The notes under the pieces were generated by a model. The model was not told the DNA's origin, made no database searches, and was given only the letters and a program-made list of their open reading frames with translations. Shown here one piece after another: positions 12,224 to 21,476 of a stretch of DNA of 64,000 bases (positions are counted from its first letter, which is position 1; each line of letters starts with the position of its first letter). A program made the translations under genes and the position numbers. Source of the DNA: a virus; the IMG/VR virus record IMGVR_UViG_3300037244_000020, positions 26,838 through 90,837 of that record; one strand, 5' to 3'.

Positions 12224-13070
12224 AGACCAGACAAACTGGCCCAAACGCGGTGACGGCATTTGTGGCATCTACGCGATTGAAAATCTCATCGACGGGAAGT
12301 TCTACGTCGGGCAGTCTGCGGACATGAGATCAAGGTGGGACGTTCACCTTTATATGCTCAGAAAAGGAACGGCGAGCACGAAATTGTTGCGCGCATGGCG
12401 AAAGCACGGTGCGGAGAATTTCAGGTTCTTTGCCGTGGAAGAATGCTCAGTCGAAGATCTTACAGCGCGAGAGCAAGCGTGGATCGACACGTTCGACGCT
12501 GTGAAGAAGGGCTACAATATCAGTCCCTTGGCGAATTGCACGCGCGGGGTGAAGCACACGGCCGAGGCCCGCGCTAACATGTCAAAGGCGCAACTTGAGA
12601 TAAACTCACGCCCCGGCGCAAAGGAGCGACGAGTAGCTGTGGCAACGAAGGCTTGGGAAGACCCGGATGCTTTAGCCCGAAAGAGCGCGGCCAGCAAGAA
12701 ATCAAGGAACAAGCCAGAGGCAAAGGCCAGGCAATCCAAGGTATCAAAGGACCAGTGGGCAGACCCGGAAGGCAGGGAGCGTCGTCTGGATGCCTTAGTA
12801 AAGTGGTGGGCAGACCCTGACGCGAAAGCTAGTAGGCTAATGCTCCTGCAGAGTGGACGCACCCCAGAGGTAGAGGCGCAAAGGAAGGAGGCCGCAAAGG
12901 CAGCGAGGAGAGCCAGTGCGATCCTCGCTGTGGAAGACGTCTTGGAGATCCGCGCCAGATACGTATTCCGATGTCCGGCAAATGGAGGGAAAGCACTCGC
13001 AAAGGAGTTCGGAGTGTCCAACACGTACATCAGCAACATTATCGTGCGAAAGGTTTGGAAGGACATCTAA
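12219..13070 (+). CDS. GIY-YIG homing endonuclease
   Basis: 283 residues. The GIY-YIG nuclease domain is at residues 8-95: GICGIYAIENLIDGKFYVGQ, then SRW..H, an AWRKHGAENFRF segment, and the catalytic Glu in LTAREQAWIDTF. A long basic DNA-binding middle follows with repeated (E)xKARxxxxxxxWADPE units. A C-terminal HTH-like end is present (ALAKEFGVSNTYISNIIVRK). It lies 40 bp upstream of the large terminase gene, which is interrupted; see findings. Confidence 0.9.
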   Translation: MTDQTNWPKRGDGICGIYAIENLIDGKFYVGQSADMRSRWDVHLYMLRKGTASTKLLRAWRKHGAENFRFFAVEECSVEDLTAREQAWIDTFDAVKKGYNISPLANCTRGVKHTAEARANMSKAQLEINSRPGAKERRVAVATKAWEDPDALARKSAASKKSRNKPEAKARQSKVSKDQWADPEGRERRLDALVKWWADPDAKASRLMLLQSGRTPEVEAQRKEAAKAARRASAILAVEDVLEIRARYVFRCPANGGKALAKEFGVSNTYISNIIVRKVWKDI

Positions 13071-13110
13071 TGCTACAATGCGGGAAATTAAGCTACAAAG
13101 GCTCCCCGCA

Positions 13111-14583
13111 ATGAATTTGAGTCTTCATCAACGCCAATCAGAAGCTTTCACTTCGAAAGCGACGGAGATTTTGTATGGGGGCGGGTGGTGCCTCTGCTAG
13201 AAGGTTTGGCAGAGGCACCACCCGCCTTCTTCAATGAGCGCCGCAGGCGGAGGCAAGTCCCATTTGCTTCGCGTAGCGTCGATCGCATGGTGTGCCGACA
13301 TTCCGGGCATCCAAATAGCCCTGTTCCGCAGGCTCAGTGACGACATCACGAAGAACCATTTAACTGGGGTTTCCGGGTATCCCGAGCTTCTGGCCGACTG
13401 GGTGAAGGCAGGGCATGTGAAAATCAATTTTTCGGCCCGTACAATAACTTTTTGGAACGGGTCGAAGATCCATCTTTGTCACTGCCAGTACGAGTCCGAC
13501 GTATCGAAGTATCAGGGAGCAGAGTTCCAAGTTGAAATGTTTGACGAGGGAACCCACTTCTCCGAGACCATCTACAGGTACCTGCGAGGGCGGCTGCGCA
13601 TGGGCGCACTGAAACTCCCGGAAAAGTATGTTGGGATGTTTCCCCGGATTTTGATAGGGTCGAATCCTGGATCGGTCGGGCATGCCTGGGTCAAAGCGTC
13701 TTTCGTTGACATGGCGCCCCCGATGGAACTGGTGCAAATGCCGAAAAACGAAGGGGGTCTCATTCGGCAGTTCATACCCGCGAAACTGGAAGACAACCCG
13801 ACGTTGATGGAAAGCGATCCGATGTATGCGGATCGCTTGGAGGGTCTCGGTCGACCTGAACTCGTCAAAGCCCTTCGTGACGGGGACTGGAACATAGTTG
13901 CAGGGGGTATGTTCGACGACGTGTTCTCTACTAAGCACCAAGTTCTTGCCCCCTTCGAGATTCCTCGCACCTGGAGGATCGACAGGTCATTTGATTGGGG
14001 TTCAGGAAAACCCTTCGCGGTGTTGTGGTTCGCCGAGTCAGACGGGTCGTCCGTTCGCCTTGCAGACGGCTCCGAGCGTAACTTCCCACGAGGGTCGATC
14101 TTCCAGATCTCTGAGTGGTATGGCAGTAACGGCAAACCCAATGAGGGTCTGCGCATGATGAATGCGGAAATTGCACGCGGCGTGAAGGAGCGCGATTTAG
14201 CTATGAAGCGCATCGTCCATGCTGGCCCCGGCGACAACTCGATAAATGACGTAATCAACGGCACGAGCATTGCAGACGAGATGGCGCGTGCGCCGAATTA
14301 CATCCGCTGGACGCCATCTGACAAGAACCCAGGCAGCCGGAAGCACGGGTGGGACATCCTGCGAAAGCTGCTGAAGAACGCAATTGATAGGCCGCTGGAA
14401 GAGCCGGGTTTCTACATTTTCGACACCTGTCGAAACACGATCCGTACGCTTCCGGTCTTACCTCGCCACGCCACCAAAGACGGGGATCTTGACTCCGACG
14501 CGGAAGACCATATTGCAGATGCAATTCGCTACCGTGTCTCCGCCAAAAAACGCACGATGACCGTCAGCGGCCTCGCTATATAA
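13111..14583 (+). CDS. Terminase large subunit, P-loop interrupted by a 57-nt insert with a stop
   Basis: The packaging ATPase and nuclease. The frame opens MNLSLHQRQSEAF... EILYGG, then meets TAG at 13198. The same frame resumes after the hairpin with AAGGGKSHLLRVASI. Skipping 13183-13239 gives the usual P-loop GGAAGGGKS and a protein of about 471 residues. Other motifs are present: Walker B-like VEMFDEGTHFS, nuclease acidic residues in DWGSGKPFAV and near DAEDHIADAIRY. Expression must involve bypass, readthrough or restart at the ATG 13234 (product MSAAGGGKS...). Confidence 0.85.
13180..13226 (+). other. Perfect 18-bp hairpin with UAG in its loop, inside the large terminase gene
   Basis: The left arm 13180-13197 (GGCGGGTGGTGCCTCTGC) is exactly complementary to 13209-13226, with loop TAGAAGGTTTG. 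It forms the core of a 57-nt in-frame insert flanked by GCG (13181-13183 and 13238-13240). The layout (stop codon, hairpin, resumption in the same frame) parallels the T4 gene 60 bypass element. Confidence 0.85.
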
Positions 14584-14607
14584 TCGCGGAAAATCACAGG
14601 ACGAAAC

Positions 14608-16161
14608 ATGACCGTCAACTTCACTGCGACGACCCCTGAGGGGTTTCCGCCACCAGTCCAACAACTGATTCAAGGCAATGCTAACGACGTGCGCGAACCA
14701 AGCCGCGTCGTGCAGAACATGATGGTCAACTGGCTCAAGGTCACGACGTTGCTCGGCGGCACCAAGGCGATGCGGGAGGCTGCGACCATCTTCCTCCCCA
14801 AGTGGCGCCGGGAAGAGCCGAATGACTACGCGCTGCGCCTGAAGACGACGGTGTTGTTCAACTGCTTCGGCCATACGGTAGACGGCCTAGGCGGCAAGCC
14901 TTTCGTGCGGCCGCTGGGCTGGTCGACGGATATGTCTCCAGAGGTTGAGGCGTGGTTCCCCAACATCGACCTGACGGGTCGCAGCTTTCACGTCTTCGCG
15001 CAGGAAGTCTTCAAGTTCTCACTTGCCTACGGCCTGTCGCATGTGCTGATTGACTATCCGGTGACTGCGGGGAAGGTGCGTACCGTCGCTGATGAAAAAG
15101 CGATCGGCGCCCGCCCCTACCTAGTCCACGTCAAGGCCAACCAGATTCTCGGCTGGCGCTCGACGATGAAAAATGGCGGCGAAGTGCTGACGCAAGTTCG
15201 CATCCTTGAGACCTGCGAAGTGGAAGATGGCCCGTTTGCCACGCGAACCGTCGAGCAGGTCCGCGTGTTGGAGCCGGGAACGTGGACGACCTACCGGCTA
15301 AAGCCCAAGCAGGCGCTTGTCACTCAGATCAGCCCGTCATCCAATGATCCGCAAGAGTGGGCGGTGTTCGATAGCGGCACCACGTCGCTCGACTACATCC
15401 CGCTCATCACTTTTTACGCACGCCGTACAGGTTTCATGACGGCGGACTCGCCGCTAATCGACATCGCGGACCTGAATATCCTGCACTGGCAGGTCGGGTC
15501 AGACATGTATTCGGTGCTGCACACCGCGAGCGTGCCGATTTTGACGATCACCGGCGTCGAAGGCAATGACGATGGCGAAGCGACTCTGGAAATCGGCACG
15601 GCGTCGGCGCTGAAGTTACCACAGGGCGCAACGGCACGCTTTACAGAGCACAGCGGGAAGGCTGTCGGGTCGGCGCTGACCGCACTCGGCACGATGGAAG
15701 AGCAGATGCGTCTGCTCGGTGCCGAGTTGCTTGTGAAGAAGCCGGGGCAGGCGACCGCGACGCAGGCTACGCTCGACACGAGCCAGCAGCGGTCGGAACT
15801 CCAGGCTATCACTAGCGTATTCGAGGATACGTTGGATCAGATCGTCGGGGTCATGGCGGCATGGGGCAATATCCAGAACTTCACGGGCAACATGCAGGTC
15901 TATGACGACTTCCTGCTCGCGGCCGACGACGCGGTGCAAGAAGCGCTGCTATTCTCGATCGTGACGGCAGGTCTGCTCTCGCCGCAGTCGTTCTTTGAAG
16001 CCATGCAGCGGCGTAACGTGTATGACACTGACATGACTTGGGAGCAAGAGCAGGAGCGTATCAAGGCGCAGCCGCTGCCAGCGCCGTCCCTGCTGCAACC
16101 GAAGGTGGCAGGCATTCCGAAGGTGGCGTCAAGTTCTACTTTGGCGCAGTTGAGTGATTGA
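14608..16161 (+). CDS. Portal protein (DUF4055-type)
   Basis: 517 residues, MTVNFTATTPEGFPPPVQQL.... The body matches the siphovirus portal family annotated as DUF4055: DYALRLKTTVLFNCFGHTVD, DLTGRSFHVFAQEVFKFSL, LAYGLSHVLIDYP, and the later LNILHWQVGSDMYSVLHTA. It forms the dodecameric DNA channel at the capsid vertex and contacts the terminase. It follows the large terminase by 24 bp; TATAATCGCGGAAA lies between them. Confidence 0.85.
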   Translation: MTVNFTATTPEGFPPPVQQLIQGNANDVREPSRVVQNMMVNWLKVTTLLGGTKAMREAATIFLPKWRREEPNDYALRLKTTVLFNCFGHTVDGLGGKPFVRPLGWSTDMSPEVEAWFPNIDLTGRSFHVFAQEVFKFSLAYGLSHVLIDYPVTAGKVRTVADEKAIGARPYLVHVKANQILGWRSTMKNGGEVLTQVRILETCEVEDGPFATRTVEQVRVLEPGTWTTYRLKPKQALVTQISPSSNDPQEWAVFDSGTTSLDYIPLITFYARRTGFMTADSPLIDIADLNILHWQVGSDMYSVLHTASVPILTITGVEGNDDGEATLEIGTASALKLPQGATARFTEHSGKAVGSALTALGTMEEQMRLLGAELLVKKPGQATATQATLDTSQQRSELQAITSVFEDTLDQIVGVMAAWGNIQNFTGNMQVYDDFLLAADDAVQEALLFSIVTAGLLSPQSFFEAMQRRNVYDTDMTWEQEQERIKAQPLPAPSLLQPKVAGIPKVASSSTLAQLSD

Positions 16162-16162
16162 T

Positions 16163-17128
16163 ATGAGACCCGCCTTCGCCACCGCTGTAGCTGCTTTGTT
16201 CATCGACCACGGAGTGCGTTTGGTCCAGACGGCGGATGGTCTGACGCAAGACGCCAACGACCGTTTAAGAGAAGCCGCTGATGTGATTGGGGCGCTTCTG
16301 CTCGCCACCGACTTCTCGAACTCGACGGACGTGACCAGCACGCTTGTGATCATCAAGTCGACCATCGAGGATGCCTATCAGCAGATCGCTGCGGAATCTT
16401 CAAAAAGTCTTTCGGGCCTGCCCGCCATAGAATCACAGTTCGTCGTCTCGGCGATCAACAAGGAAGCCGAGCAGGTTTTGATGCGGTCTCCTCGCCTGAC
16501 CGTGACCGAGCCACACCTCGATGGCGTTCCGGTCTCGGCCTGGTGGGATGCGCAACAGAAAGACACGGTCGCAAAACTCGTAGCGACCGTGCGCGTCGGC
16601 ATCACGGCAGGGCGGGTAGCCCAGGAGATTGCGAACATGATGGTCGCGGCGAACGGGCCAATGGCAGGAGCGATGAGGAACGCTGAGACGCTCACGCACA
16701 CCGCCGTGCAGCGCGTCGCGATGGATACGCGCAACGCGGTGCTGACTGCCAATAAGAGTGTCGTAGAAGGGCTGCAGGTCGTCGCCGTGCTCGACTCACG
16801 GACTTGCGCGCAGTGTCTGGCCTACGACGGGGCGACTTACGATCGCAGCGGCGAGCCAGTTGGCGACACGACGCTGCCGTTTAACGGAGGGCCAGCCTTT
16901 CACTTTCATTGCCGATGCGGTACGGTGCCGATCTTCCTCGACCAGCCGCCTCCCGAGAAGCTAACCGCCGAAGCGTGGCTCGACAGTCGTACCGAAGCGC
17001 AGCAAGACGACATGCTCGGGGAAGGGCGCGCTGCACTCTACCGGAAGGGAAGTTTGACGCTCAGAGATTTGGTTTCTGGGACAGGAACTCAACTTTCTCT
17101 AGCGCAACTTAGAGAAAAGTACAACTGA
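16163..17128 (+). CDS. Head morphogenesis protein (SPP1 gp7 / Mu gpF-like)
   Basis: About 321 residues. The C-terminal half has the family signature VLDSRTCAQCLAYDGATYD followed by HFHCRCGTVPIF, a Cys/His cluster seen in Mu F-like minor head proteins. The N-terminal half is helical. An ATG at 16163, 1 nt after the portal stop, is preferred; a GTG at 16154 inside the portal end is an alternative. It probably binds the portal and a few copies enter the head. Confidence 0.85.
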   Translation: MRPAFATAVAALFIDHGVRLVQTADGLTQDANDRLREAADVIGALLLATDFSNSTDVTSTLVIIKSTIEDAYQQIAAESSKSLSGLPAIESQFVVSAINKEAEQVLMRSPRLTVTEPHLDGVPVSAWWDAQQKDTVAKLVATVRVGITAGRVAQEIANMMVAANGPMAGAMRNAETLTHTAVQRVAMDTRNAVLTANKSVVEGLQVVAVLDSRTCAQCLAYDGATYDRSGEPVGDTTLPFNGGPAFHFHCRCGTVPIFLDQPPPEKLTAEAWLDSRTEAQQDDMLGEGRAALYRKGSLTLRDLVSGTGTQLSLAQLREKYN

Positions 17129-17143
17129 TTCTGTAAAATTTGG

Positions 17144-17217
17144 TATGATGCGGGCATTTGCTAGCGTGTGGACACAGGCTAGCGCAACGGGCGGGATCGC
17201 CTTTTATTTAAAGCCGG
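17144..17217 (+). promoter_or_regulatory. Leader of the scaffold gene
   Basis: TATGATGCGGG (17144-17154) resembles other TAxAAT-GCGGG words in front of rightward genes. It is followed by a small nested hairpin, with TTGCTAGC and GCTAGCGCAA around GTGTGGACAC. Confidence 0.45.
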
Positions 17218-18054
17218 ATGGCTGAAGGAAAGCTGGACATGAAGCTCAAGCTCGACGAAGAAGGTCACGCAGTACTGGTGGACGGTAAGCCGGTTTATGT
17301 GCATGACGACGGTAAAGAAATTCCGTTCGATGCAGCGCGTACGGTGGAAACGATCAGCCGCCTGAATGGCGAAGCGAAGAACCACCGGGAAGCGAAGGAA
17401 GCGGCAGAGACTCAATTGGGCGCGATGAAGGATCAGGTCAAGGTGTTTGAAGGTCTGGACCCGAAGTCGGCGCGCGAGGCACTGCAAAAGCTCAAAGACA
17501 TCGGCGACGGCAAGCTCATCGAAAGCGGCAAGTTGGACGAAGTGCGCTCGGCAGCAACGAAAGAATACGAAGTGCGGCTCGCAGCGCTGCAAGCTGAGTA
17601 TGGCGAGAAGGAAGGCAAGCTGGTAGCAGACCGCGAGGCGCTGCAAGGCCATCTGAATAACGAGATCATTGGCGGTAGCTTCGCGCGTTCGAAGTTTATC
17701 CAAGAGAAGATCGCGGTACCGGTGGACATGATTCAGGCGACGTTTGGCAAGAATTTCAAGGTAGAAGACGGTAAACTGGTGGCGGTGGATGCGCAGGGCA
17801 ACAAGATTTTCTCGCGCGCCCGGCCAGGTGAGTTGGCAGATTTCGACGAAGCGATGGGTTCGCTCGTCGAGCAGTACTCCAGTCGAGACCATATTCTGAA
17901 GGCTTCGGGAGCAAGCGGCTCGGGGGCGGCCGCTTCGGCAGGGGGTAGTGGCAGTAAGGACGGCAAGAGCATGACGCGAACGGCGTTTAATCAGCTTCAT
18001 CCAATGGACCAGATGAAGACGATCAAATCCGGGGTCAAGATTGCGGACGAATAA
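17218..18054 (+). CDS. Scaffold protein
   Basis: 278 residues and highly charged, with a long helical middle (residues 45-140: EAKNHREAKEAAETQL, DKLKDIGDGKLIESGK-like segments) and a compact C-terminal region. This is the usual character of phage scaffolds, and it sits immediately before the coat gene. Scaffolds guide procapsid assembly and are then lost. A start at 17239 (MKLKLDEEG) has AAGGA upstream and is as good as the ATG at 17218. Confidence 0.8.
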   Translation: MAEGKLDMKLKLDEEGHAVLVDGKPVYVHDDGKEIPFDAARTVETISRLNGEAKNHREAKEAAETQLGAMKDQVKVFEGLDPKSAREALQKLKDIGDGKLIESGKLDEVRSAATKEYEVRLAALQAEYGEKEGKLVADREALQGHLNNEIIGGSFARSKFIQEKIAVPVDMIQATFGKNFKVEDGKLVAVDAQGNKIFSRARPGELADFDEAMGSLVEQYSSRDHILKASGASGSGAAASAGGSGSKDGKSMTRTAFNQLHPMDQMKTIKSGVKIADE

Positions 18055-18078
18055 TTTTTCAAAAGAGGATTGACCACT

Positions 18079-19221
18079 GTGGCAAATACACTGACCGGGC
18101 TTCTCCCGACTCTTTATGAATCGCTGGATATCGTTTCGCGAGAGCAGGTCGGGTTCATCCCGTCTGTCGCGATGGACGCGAGCGCCGAACGTGCAGCGGT
18201 GGGTCAACAGATCCTCGTTCCGATCACGCCGGCGTCGCAGTCCTACGCCGTCACGCCGGGTGTGACCGCACCGAACACGGGGGATCAGATCATCGGTAAC
18301 ACGCCGATCACGATCTCGGCGTCCAACGCAGTGGCGATTCGCTGGAACGGTGAAGAACAGCGCGGCATCAACACTGGCCCAGGCTACACGAACATCAAGA
18401 ACAACCAGATCGTGCAGGCGATGCGCACGCTGTGCAATGGCATCGAACTGCTGGTTGCGCAGACGGCCTACCTCGGTGCGTCGCGGGCAAGCGGCACTGC
18501 AGGCGCTACGCCGTTCGCGTCGGATCTGTCGGCAACCGCCAATTCGCGCAAGATTCTGGCGGATAACGGCGCACCGCTGTCGGACATCCATCTGACGATG
18601 AACACGACCGCTGGCGCGAAAATGCGCACGCTGACGCAATTGACGAAGGCGAATGAAGCAGCCGACGACACGATGCTGCGTCAAGGTGTACTGCTCGACG
18701 TCCATGGCTTCGAGATCCGTGAATCGGCACAGATCCAGTCGACGACCAAGGGCACGGGTGCTAGTTACGTGACCAACGGTGCGGCGGTAGTCGGCCAGAC
18801 TGTGATCCCTCTGATTACGGGTACGGGCACGATTGTTGCTGGTGATGTCGTAACTTTCGCAGGGGATCCGAACCTCTACGTGGTGGCGGCGGGCGGCGGC
18901 ATTGCTGCTCCGGGGTCTATCACGATCAACAAGCCGGGTCTTCTGACGAATGTTTCCGGCAGTACCGCCGTTACGGTTGGAGGCTCGTATACGCCGAACT
19001 TGGCCTATCACCGAAATTCAATCGCGTTGGTCACGCGCAGCCCCGCGCTCCCCATCGAAGGGGATATGGCGGTGGACCGGGTGACGATCATCGACCCGCG
19101 CAGCGGCTTGGCATTCGATGTTGCGCAATATTTACAATATCGTCAGGTGTTGACGGAAATCTCGATTGCGTACGGCGTGGCTGTCATAAAGCCAGAACAT
19201 GTGACGACGCTTTTGGGCTAG
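18079..19221 (+). CDS. Major capsid protein (P22 coat-like)
   Basis: 380 residues from the GTG at 18079. The start VANTLTGLLPTLYESLDIVS matches the P22 gp5-like pattern MANTLTxLIPxLYEALDxVSRE. It continues GFIPSVAMDASAERAAVGQ and ends DPRSGLAFDVAQYLQYRQ... ISIAYGVAV, typical of this HK97-fold subfamily. It forms the capsid shell. AGAGG lies upstream. A terminator follows. A short paralogue occurs at 23055..23519. Confidence 0.9.
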   Translation: MANTLTGLLPTLYESLDIVSREQVGFIPSVAMDASAERAAVGQQILVPITPASQSYAVTPGVTAPNTGDQIIGNTPITISASNAVAIRWNGEEQRGINTGPGYTNIKNNQIVQAMRTLCNGIELLVAQTAYLGASRASGTAGATPFASDLSATANSRKILADNGAPLSDIHLTMNTTAGAKMRTLTQLTKANEAADDTMLRQGVLLDVHGFEIRESAQIQSTTKGTGASYVTNGAAVVGQTVIPLITGTGTIVAGDVVTFAGDPNLYVVAAGGGIAAPGSITINKPGLLTNVSGSTAVTVGGSYTPNLAYHRNSIALVTRSPALPIEGDMAVDRVTIIDPRSGLAFDVAQYLQYRQVLTEISIAYGVAVIKPEHVTTLLG

Positions 19222-19237
19222 TAGCCTAGTCTCACTG

Positions 19238-19277
19238 AAAACCCTCCGCAGTGGAAGTTGCGGAGGGTTTTGTTTTT
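19238..19277 (+). terminator. Intrinsic terminator after the coat gene
   Basis: AAAACCCTCCGCA and the complementary TGCGGAGGGTTTT form a strong hairpin, followed by GTTTTT. Classical rho-independent terminator. It may lower expression of genes behind the coat gene. Confidence 0.9.
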
Positions 19278-19377
19278 CTGTAGTATTGCAGTCGGAGGTG
19301 AACGGGCCGGCCAGCCCTTTCGGTGCTCATTCCACTGAATAGCCTCCAAATTTCAAATAATCGAATGAGGATTTCAA

Positions 19378-20214
19378 GTGAACTACCAGAAGCATTACGA
19401 TACGCTGATCGATCGCGCCCGAAACCGTAAGCTTTCAGGGTATAAGGAACGCCATCACGTCATCCCTCGCTGTATGGGCGGGAGCGATGACAAGTCAAAT
19501 CTTGTGGAGTTGCTGGCGGAAGAGCATTTCGTGGGCCATCTTCTGTTGGCGCGCATCCACCCGGAAAACAGAAAGTTGGTGTTCGCTGCGAACATGATGC
19601 TGATGAACAGCCCGATGCATCATGGCGCTCGATCCAGGAACAAGAGGCATGCGTGGCTTAGAAAGGCACACGCCGAGGCAGCAAGAGCTACGCATCTAGG
19701 AGTTCCAAAGTCCCCTGAACACGTCGCCAAGGTAAGCCGGGCATTGACGGGTAAGCCAGGAACGCGGCGAGGGGCGGTCACTGCGGAGGAAACCAAGGCG
19801 AAGCAGTCCGCAGCAGCCTTCGCTAGACCTGACAAGGCTGAAAATGACGAGAAGATGCGGGAAGGCTACGCAAGGATGACGCCACAGGAGCGTACGGCGC
19901 AGGCGGGTAAGGCATGGGATACAAAGCGCGCCAACGGGAAAGATAGGGACACGCCAGAGACGAGGGCCAAGAAAAGCACGGCGGGCAGGGAGCGCTCTCA
20001 GAGAGAAACCTCAGAGGAGAAAACCGCCCGAGCTTTGAAGGCTGCAGAGTCACGCCGCCGTAACGGAAGTGACAAAGCTACGCCTGAATCCCGAGAGCGT
20101 ATGCGCCAAGCCCATCTCGGGAAGAAACAATCCTTGGAAACCGTCGCCAAACGTAAAGCCACTATAGCACGCAATAAAGCGCTCAAGGCTGTTACAATGC
20201 CGGAAAACACCTGA
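19378..20214 (+). CDS. HNH homing endonuclease
   Basis: 278 residues from a GTG with GAGGA 8 nt upstream. The core RHHVIPRCMGGSDDKSNLVE and EEHFVGHLLLARIHPEN is the HNH pattern of phage free-standing endonucleases (SegHNH/H-N-H type). The rest is a very basic tail with short repeats (NUMOD3-like, e.g. TPETRAKKSTAGRE, TPESRERMRQAHLGKK) that should bind DNA. It sits between the coat gene and the neck genes behind the terminator, as an insertion. Confidence 0.85.
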   Translation: MNYQKHYDTLIDRARNRKLSGYKERHHVIPRCMGGSDDKSNLVELLAEEHFVGHLLLARIHPENRKLVFAANMMLMNSPMHHGARSRNKRHAWLRKAHAEAARATHLGVPKSPEHVAKVSRALTGKPGTRRGAVTAEETKAKQSAAAFARPDKAENDEKMREGYARMTPQERTAQAGKAWDTKRANGKDRDTPETRAKKSTAGRERSQRETSEEKTARALKAAESRRRNGSDKATPESRERMRQAHLGKKQSLETVAKRKATIARNKALKAVTMPENT

Positions 20215-20227
20215 TTGGAGCCGATCC

Positions 20228-20413
20228 GTGGCAACCGCACCAATGAAAGCTGCAGCAAAGACCGTTCCGGCGAAAACTGCTCCAAAGACGCCGAACGGAA
20301 AGATCACGCTGGACCAAGCGTTGAAGATGTATGACAACTCCCCGGCCGACAAGGCTGCTGACCTCGCTGCGGCAAAGAAGTTGATGGCTGCGCACAATAA
20401 GAAGGTGAAGTGA
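20228..20413 (+). CDS. Small Lys/Ala-rich protein
   Basis: 61 residues from a GTG. Ala/Lys/Pro-rich N-terminus (MKAAAKTVPAKTAPKTPNGK), then a helical segment. TACAATGCCGGAAAAC (20193-20208) lies just upstream. Located between capsid and neck genes; possibly a small structural or DNA-binding protein. No known family. Confidence 0.65.
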   Translation: MATAPMKAAAKTVPAKTAPKTPNGKITLDQALKMYDNSPADKAADLAAAKKLMAAHNKKVK

Positions 20414-20414
20414 C

Positions 20415-20678
20415 ATGTCCGAAGTCATCCCGACCGTACGCGTATTGCACCCGGACCACCCGGACGGCATTCTAATGAATGAAGCTGATCTGACCGATGA
20501 GCATGTGCTTGTCGATCCGAAGGCTGAGAAAGCGCGGCGCAAGAGTCTGAAAGAGACGTTGGCTGCGGAGATTGCCGCAGAGGACGCAGCAGAAAAAGAA
20601 GCTGCTGCGCGCGCCGCGCATGTCGCCAGTACGCTTGCTTCGCTCAGTGAAGCGATTGACCAAGGCGCGAAAGCCTGA
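20415..20678 (+). CDS. Hypothetical head-region protein
   Basis: 87 residues starting MSEVIPTVRVLHPDHPDGIL, with a short beta part and then a long Ala/Glu/Lys helix. Small proteins of this form often precede the head-tail adaptor in siphoviruses. It ends at the first base of the next gene's start codon (1-nt overlap). Confidence 0.7.
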   Translation: MSEVIPTVRVLHPDHPDGILMNEADLTDEHVLVDPKAEKARRKSLKETLAAEIAAEDAAEKEAAARAAHVASTLASLSEAIDQGAKA

Positions 20679-21244
20679 TGGCGCTCATCGTCGAAGACGG
20701 CACAGTTGTTGCGGGGGCGAATTCTTACTGCACGAAAGCTTACGCTGACAACTACCATGCGAACGTCGGTAACGTCGCGTGGGCTGCTTTGCCGAGCGTC
20801 AATGACGTACCTGCGCCTGCGGAAAGCGTCGTCACCAAGGAAGCGCTGCTGCAGCGAGCGACGCAGTACATGCTTGGCGTCTATCGGCTGCGCTGGCTAG
20901 GGCTTCGGATAAGCCCGACGCAATCGTTGGACTGGCCGCGCTTAGGCGTGATCCTAAAAGATACGGCGTCGTTCTTCGTCGACCAGCGCTTGGCCTACAC
21001 AGTGCCCGCCAATATCGTACCTGACGTTGTCCAGCAGGCGTGTTCGGAATTGGCGCTGCGCGCTTCGACGCAGGATTTGTGGCCGGATCTGGACCAGCGC
21101 ACGCTGCTGGAAAAGGTCGGCCCGATCCAGGTGAACTACGATCGCTTCTCCCCGCAATACCGGCGCTTCCGGCAAGTGGACCTGCTGCTCAATCCGTATC
21201 TGGACGGTACGAACGGGTTGACAACGCGGGTGGTGCGTCGGTAA
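20678..21244 (+). CDS. Head-tail connector / adaptor (DnaT-like family)
   Basis: 188 residues. The start MALIVEDGTVVAGANSYCTK followed by YADNYHANVGN...W is the hallmark of the phage family annotated as putative DnaT-like, found at the head-tail connector position. The middle helix ...VPDVVQQACSELALRA and the Tyr/Arg-rich end also fit. It probably forms the first ring under the portal. Confidence 0.75.
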   Translation: MALIVEDGTVVAGANSYCTKAYADNYHANVGNVAWAALPSVNDVPAPAESVVTKEALLQRATQYMLGVYRLRWLGLRISPTQSLDWPRLGVILKDTASFFVDQRLAYTVPANIVPDVVQQACSELALRASTQDLWPDLDQRTLLEKVGPIQVNYDRFSPQYRRFRQVDLLLNPYLDGTNGLTTRVVRR

Positions 21245-21269
21245 GCCCTACTAAACCCAGAGAACCCAC

Positions 21270-21476
21270 ATGAAACCCATTCAACACTCCACCAACACGC
21301 ACATGCAAGGCTCGCTTCCCATAACGAAGACGGAAGCCGAGGGCAAATCCGCGATCATCTCGTTCTGGAAGCCAACGCAAGAGGAACTGATGAGCCTCAA
21401 CATGGGGGGCTTGATCTCGCTGCTGGTGATAGGGGATGCCATGCCTACCGTGGCCGTGACGGCGATCAAGGCATGA
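21270..21476 (+). CDS. Hypothetical protein
   Basis: 68 residues, MKPIQHSTNTHMQGSLPITK, with a pattern (FWKPTQEELMSLNMGGLISLLVIG) seen in small phage proteins of unknown role. It overlaps the next gene as ATGA. Confidence 0.65.
   Translation: MKPIQHSTNTHMQGSLPITKTEAEGKSAIISFWKPTQEELMSLNMGGLISLLVIGDAMPTVAVTAIKA

Noticed and set aside
12915-13200. A reading frame across the GIY-YIG end and the terminase start, taken as a separate gene
   Set aside because: Its upstream part is antisense-like or out of frame with the endonuclease; only the part from 13111 is meaningful, as the terminase N-terminus.
13180-13226. The terminase hairpin as a simple intrinsic terminator
   Set aside because: There is no T run after the stem, it is inside an essential coding frame, and flanking codons restore a perfect P-loop. 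A weak terminating effect cannot be excluded.
17179-19011. A 610-codon leftward open frame opposite the scaffold and coat genes
   Set aside because: Arg/His/Leu-rich translation typical of antisense frames in GC-rich DNA; the plus-strand genes have clear family patterns.
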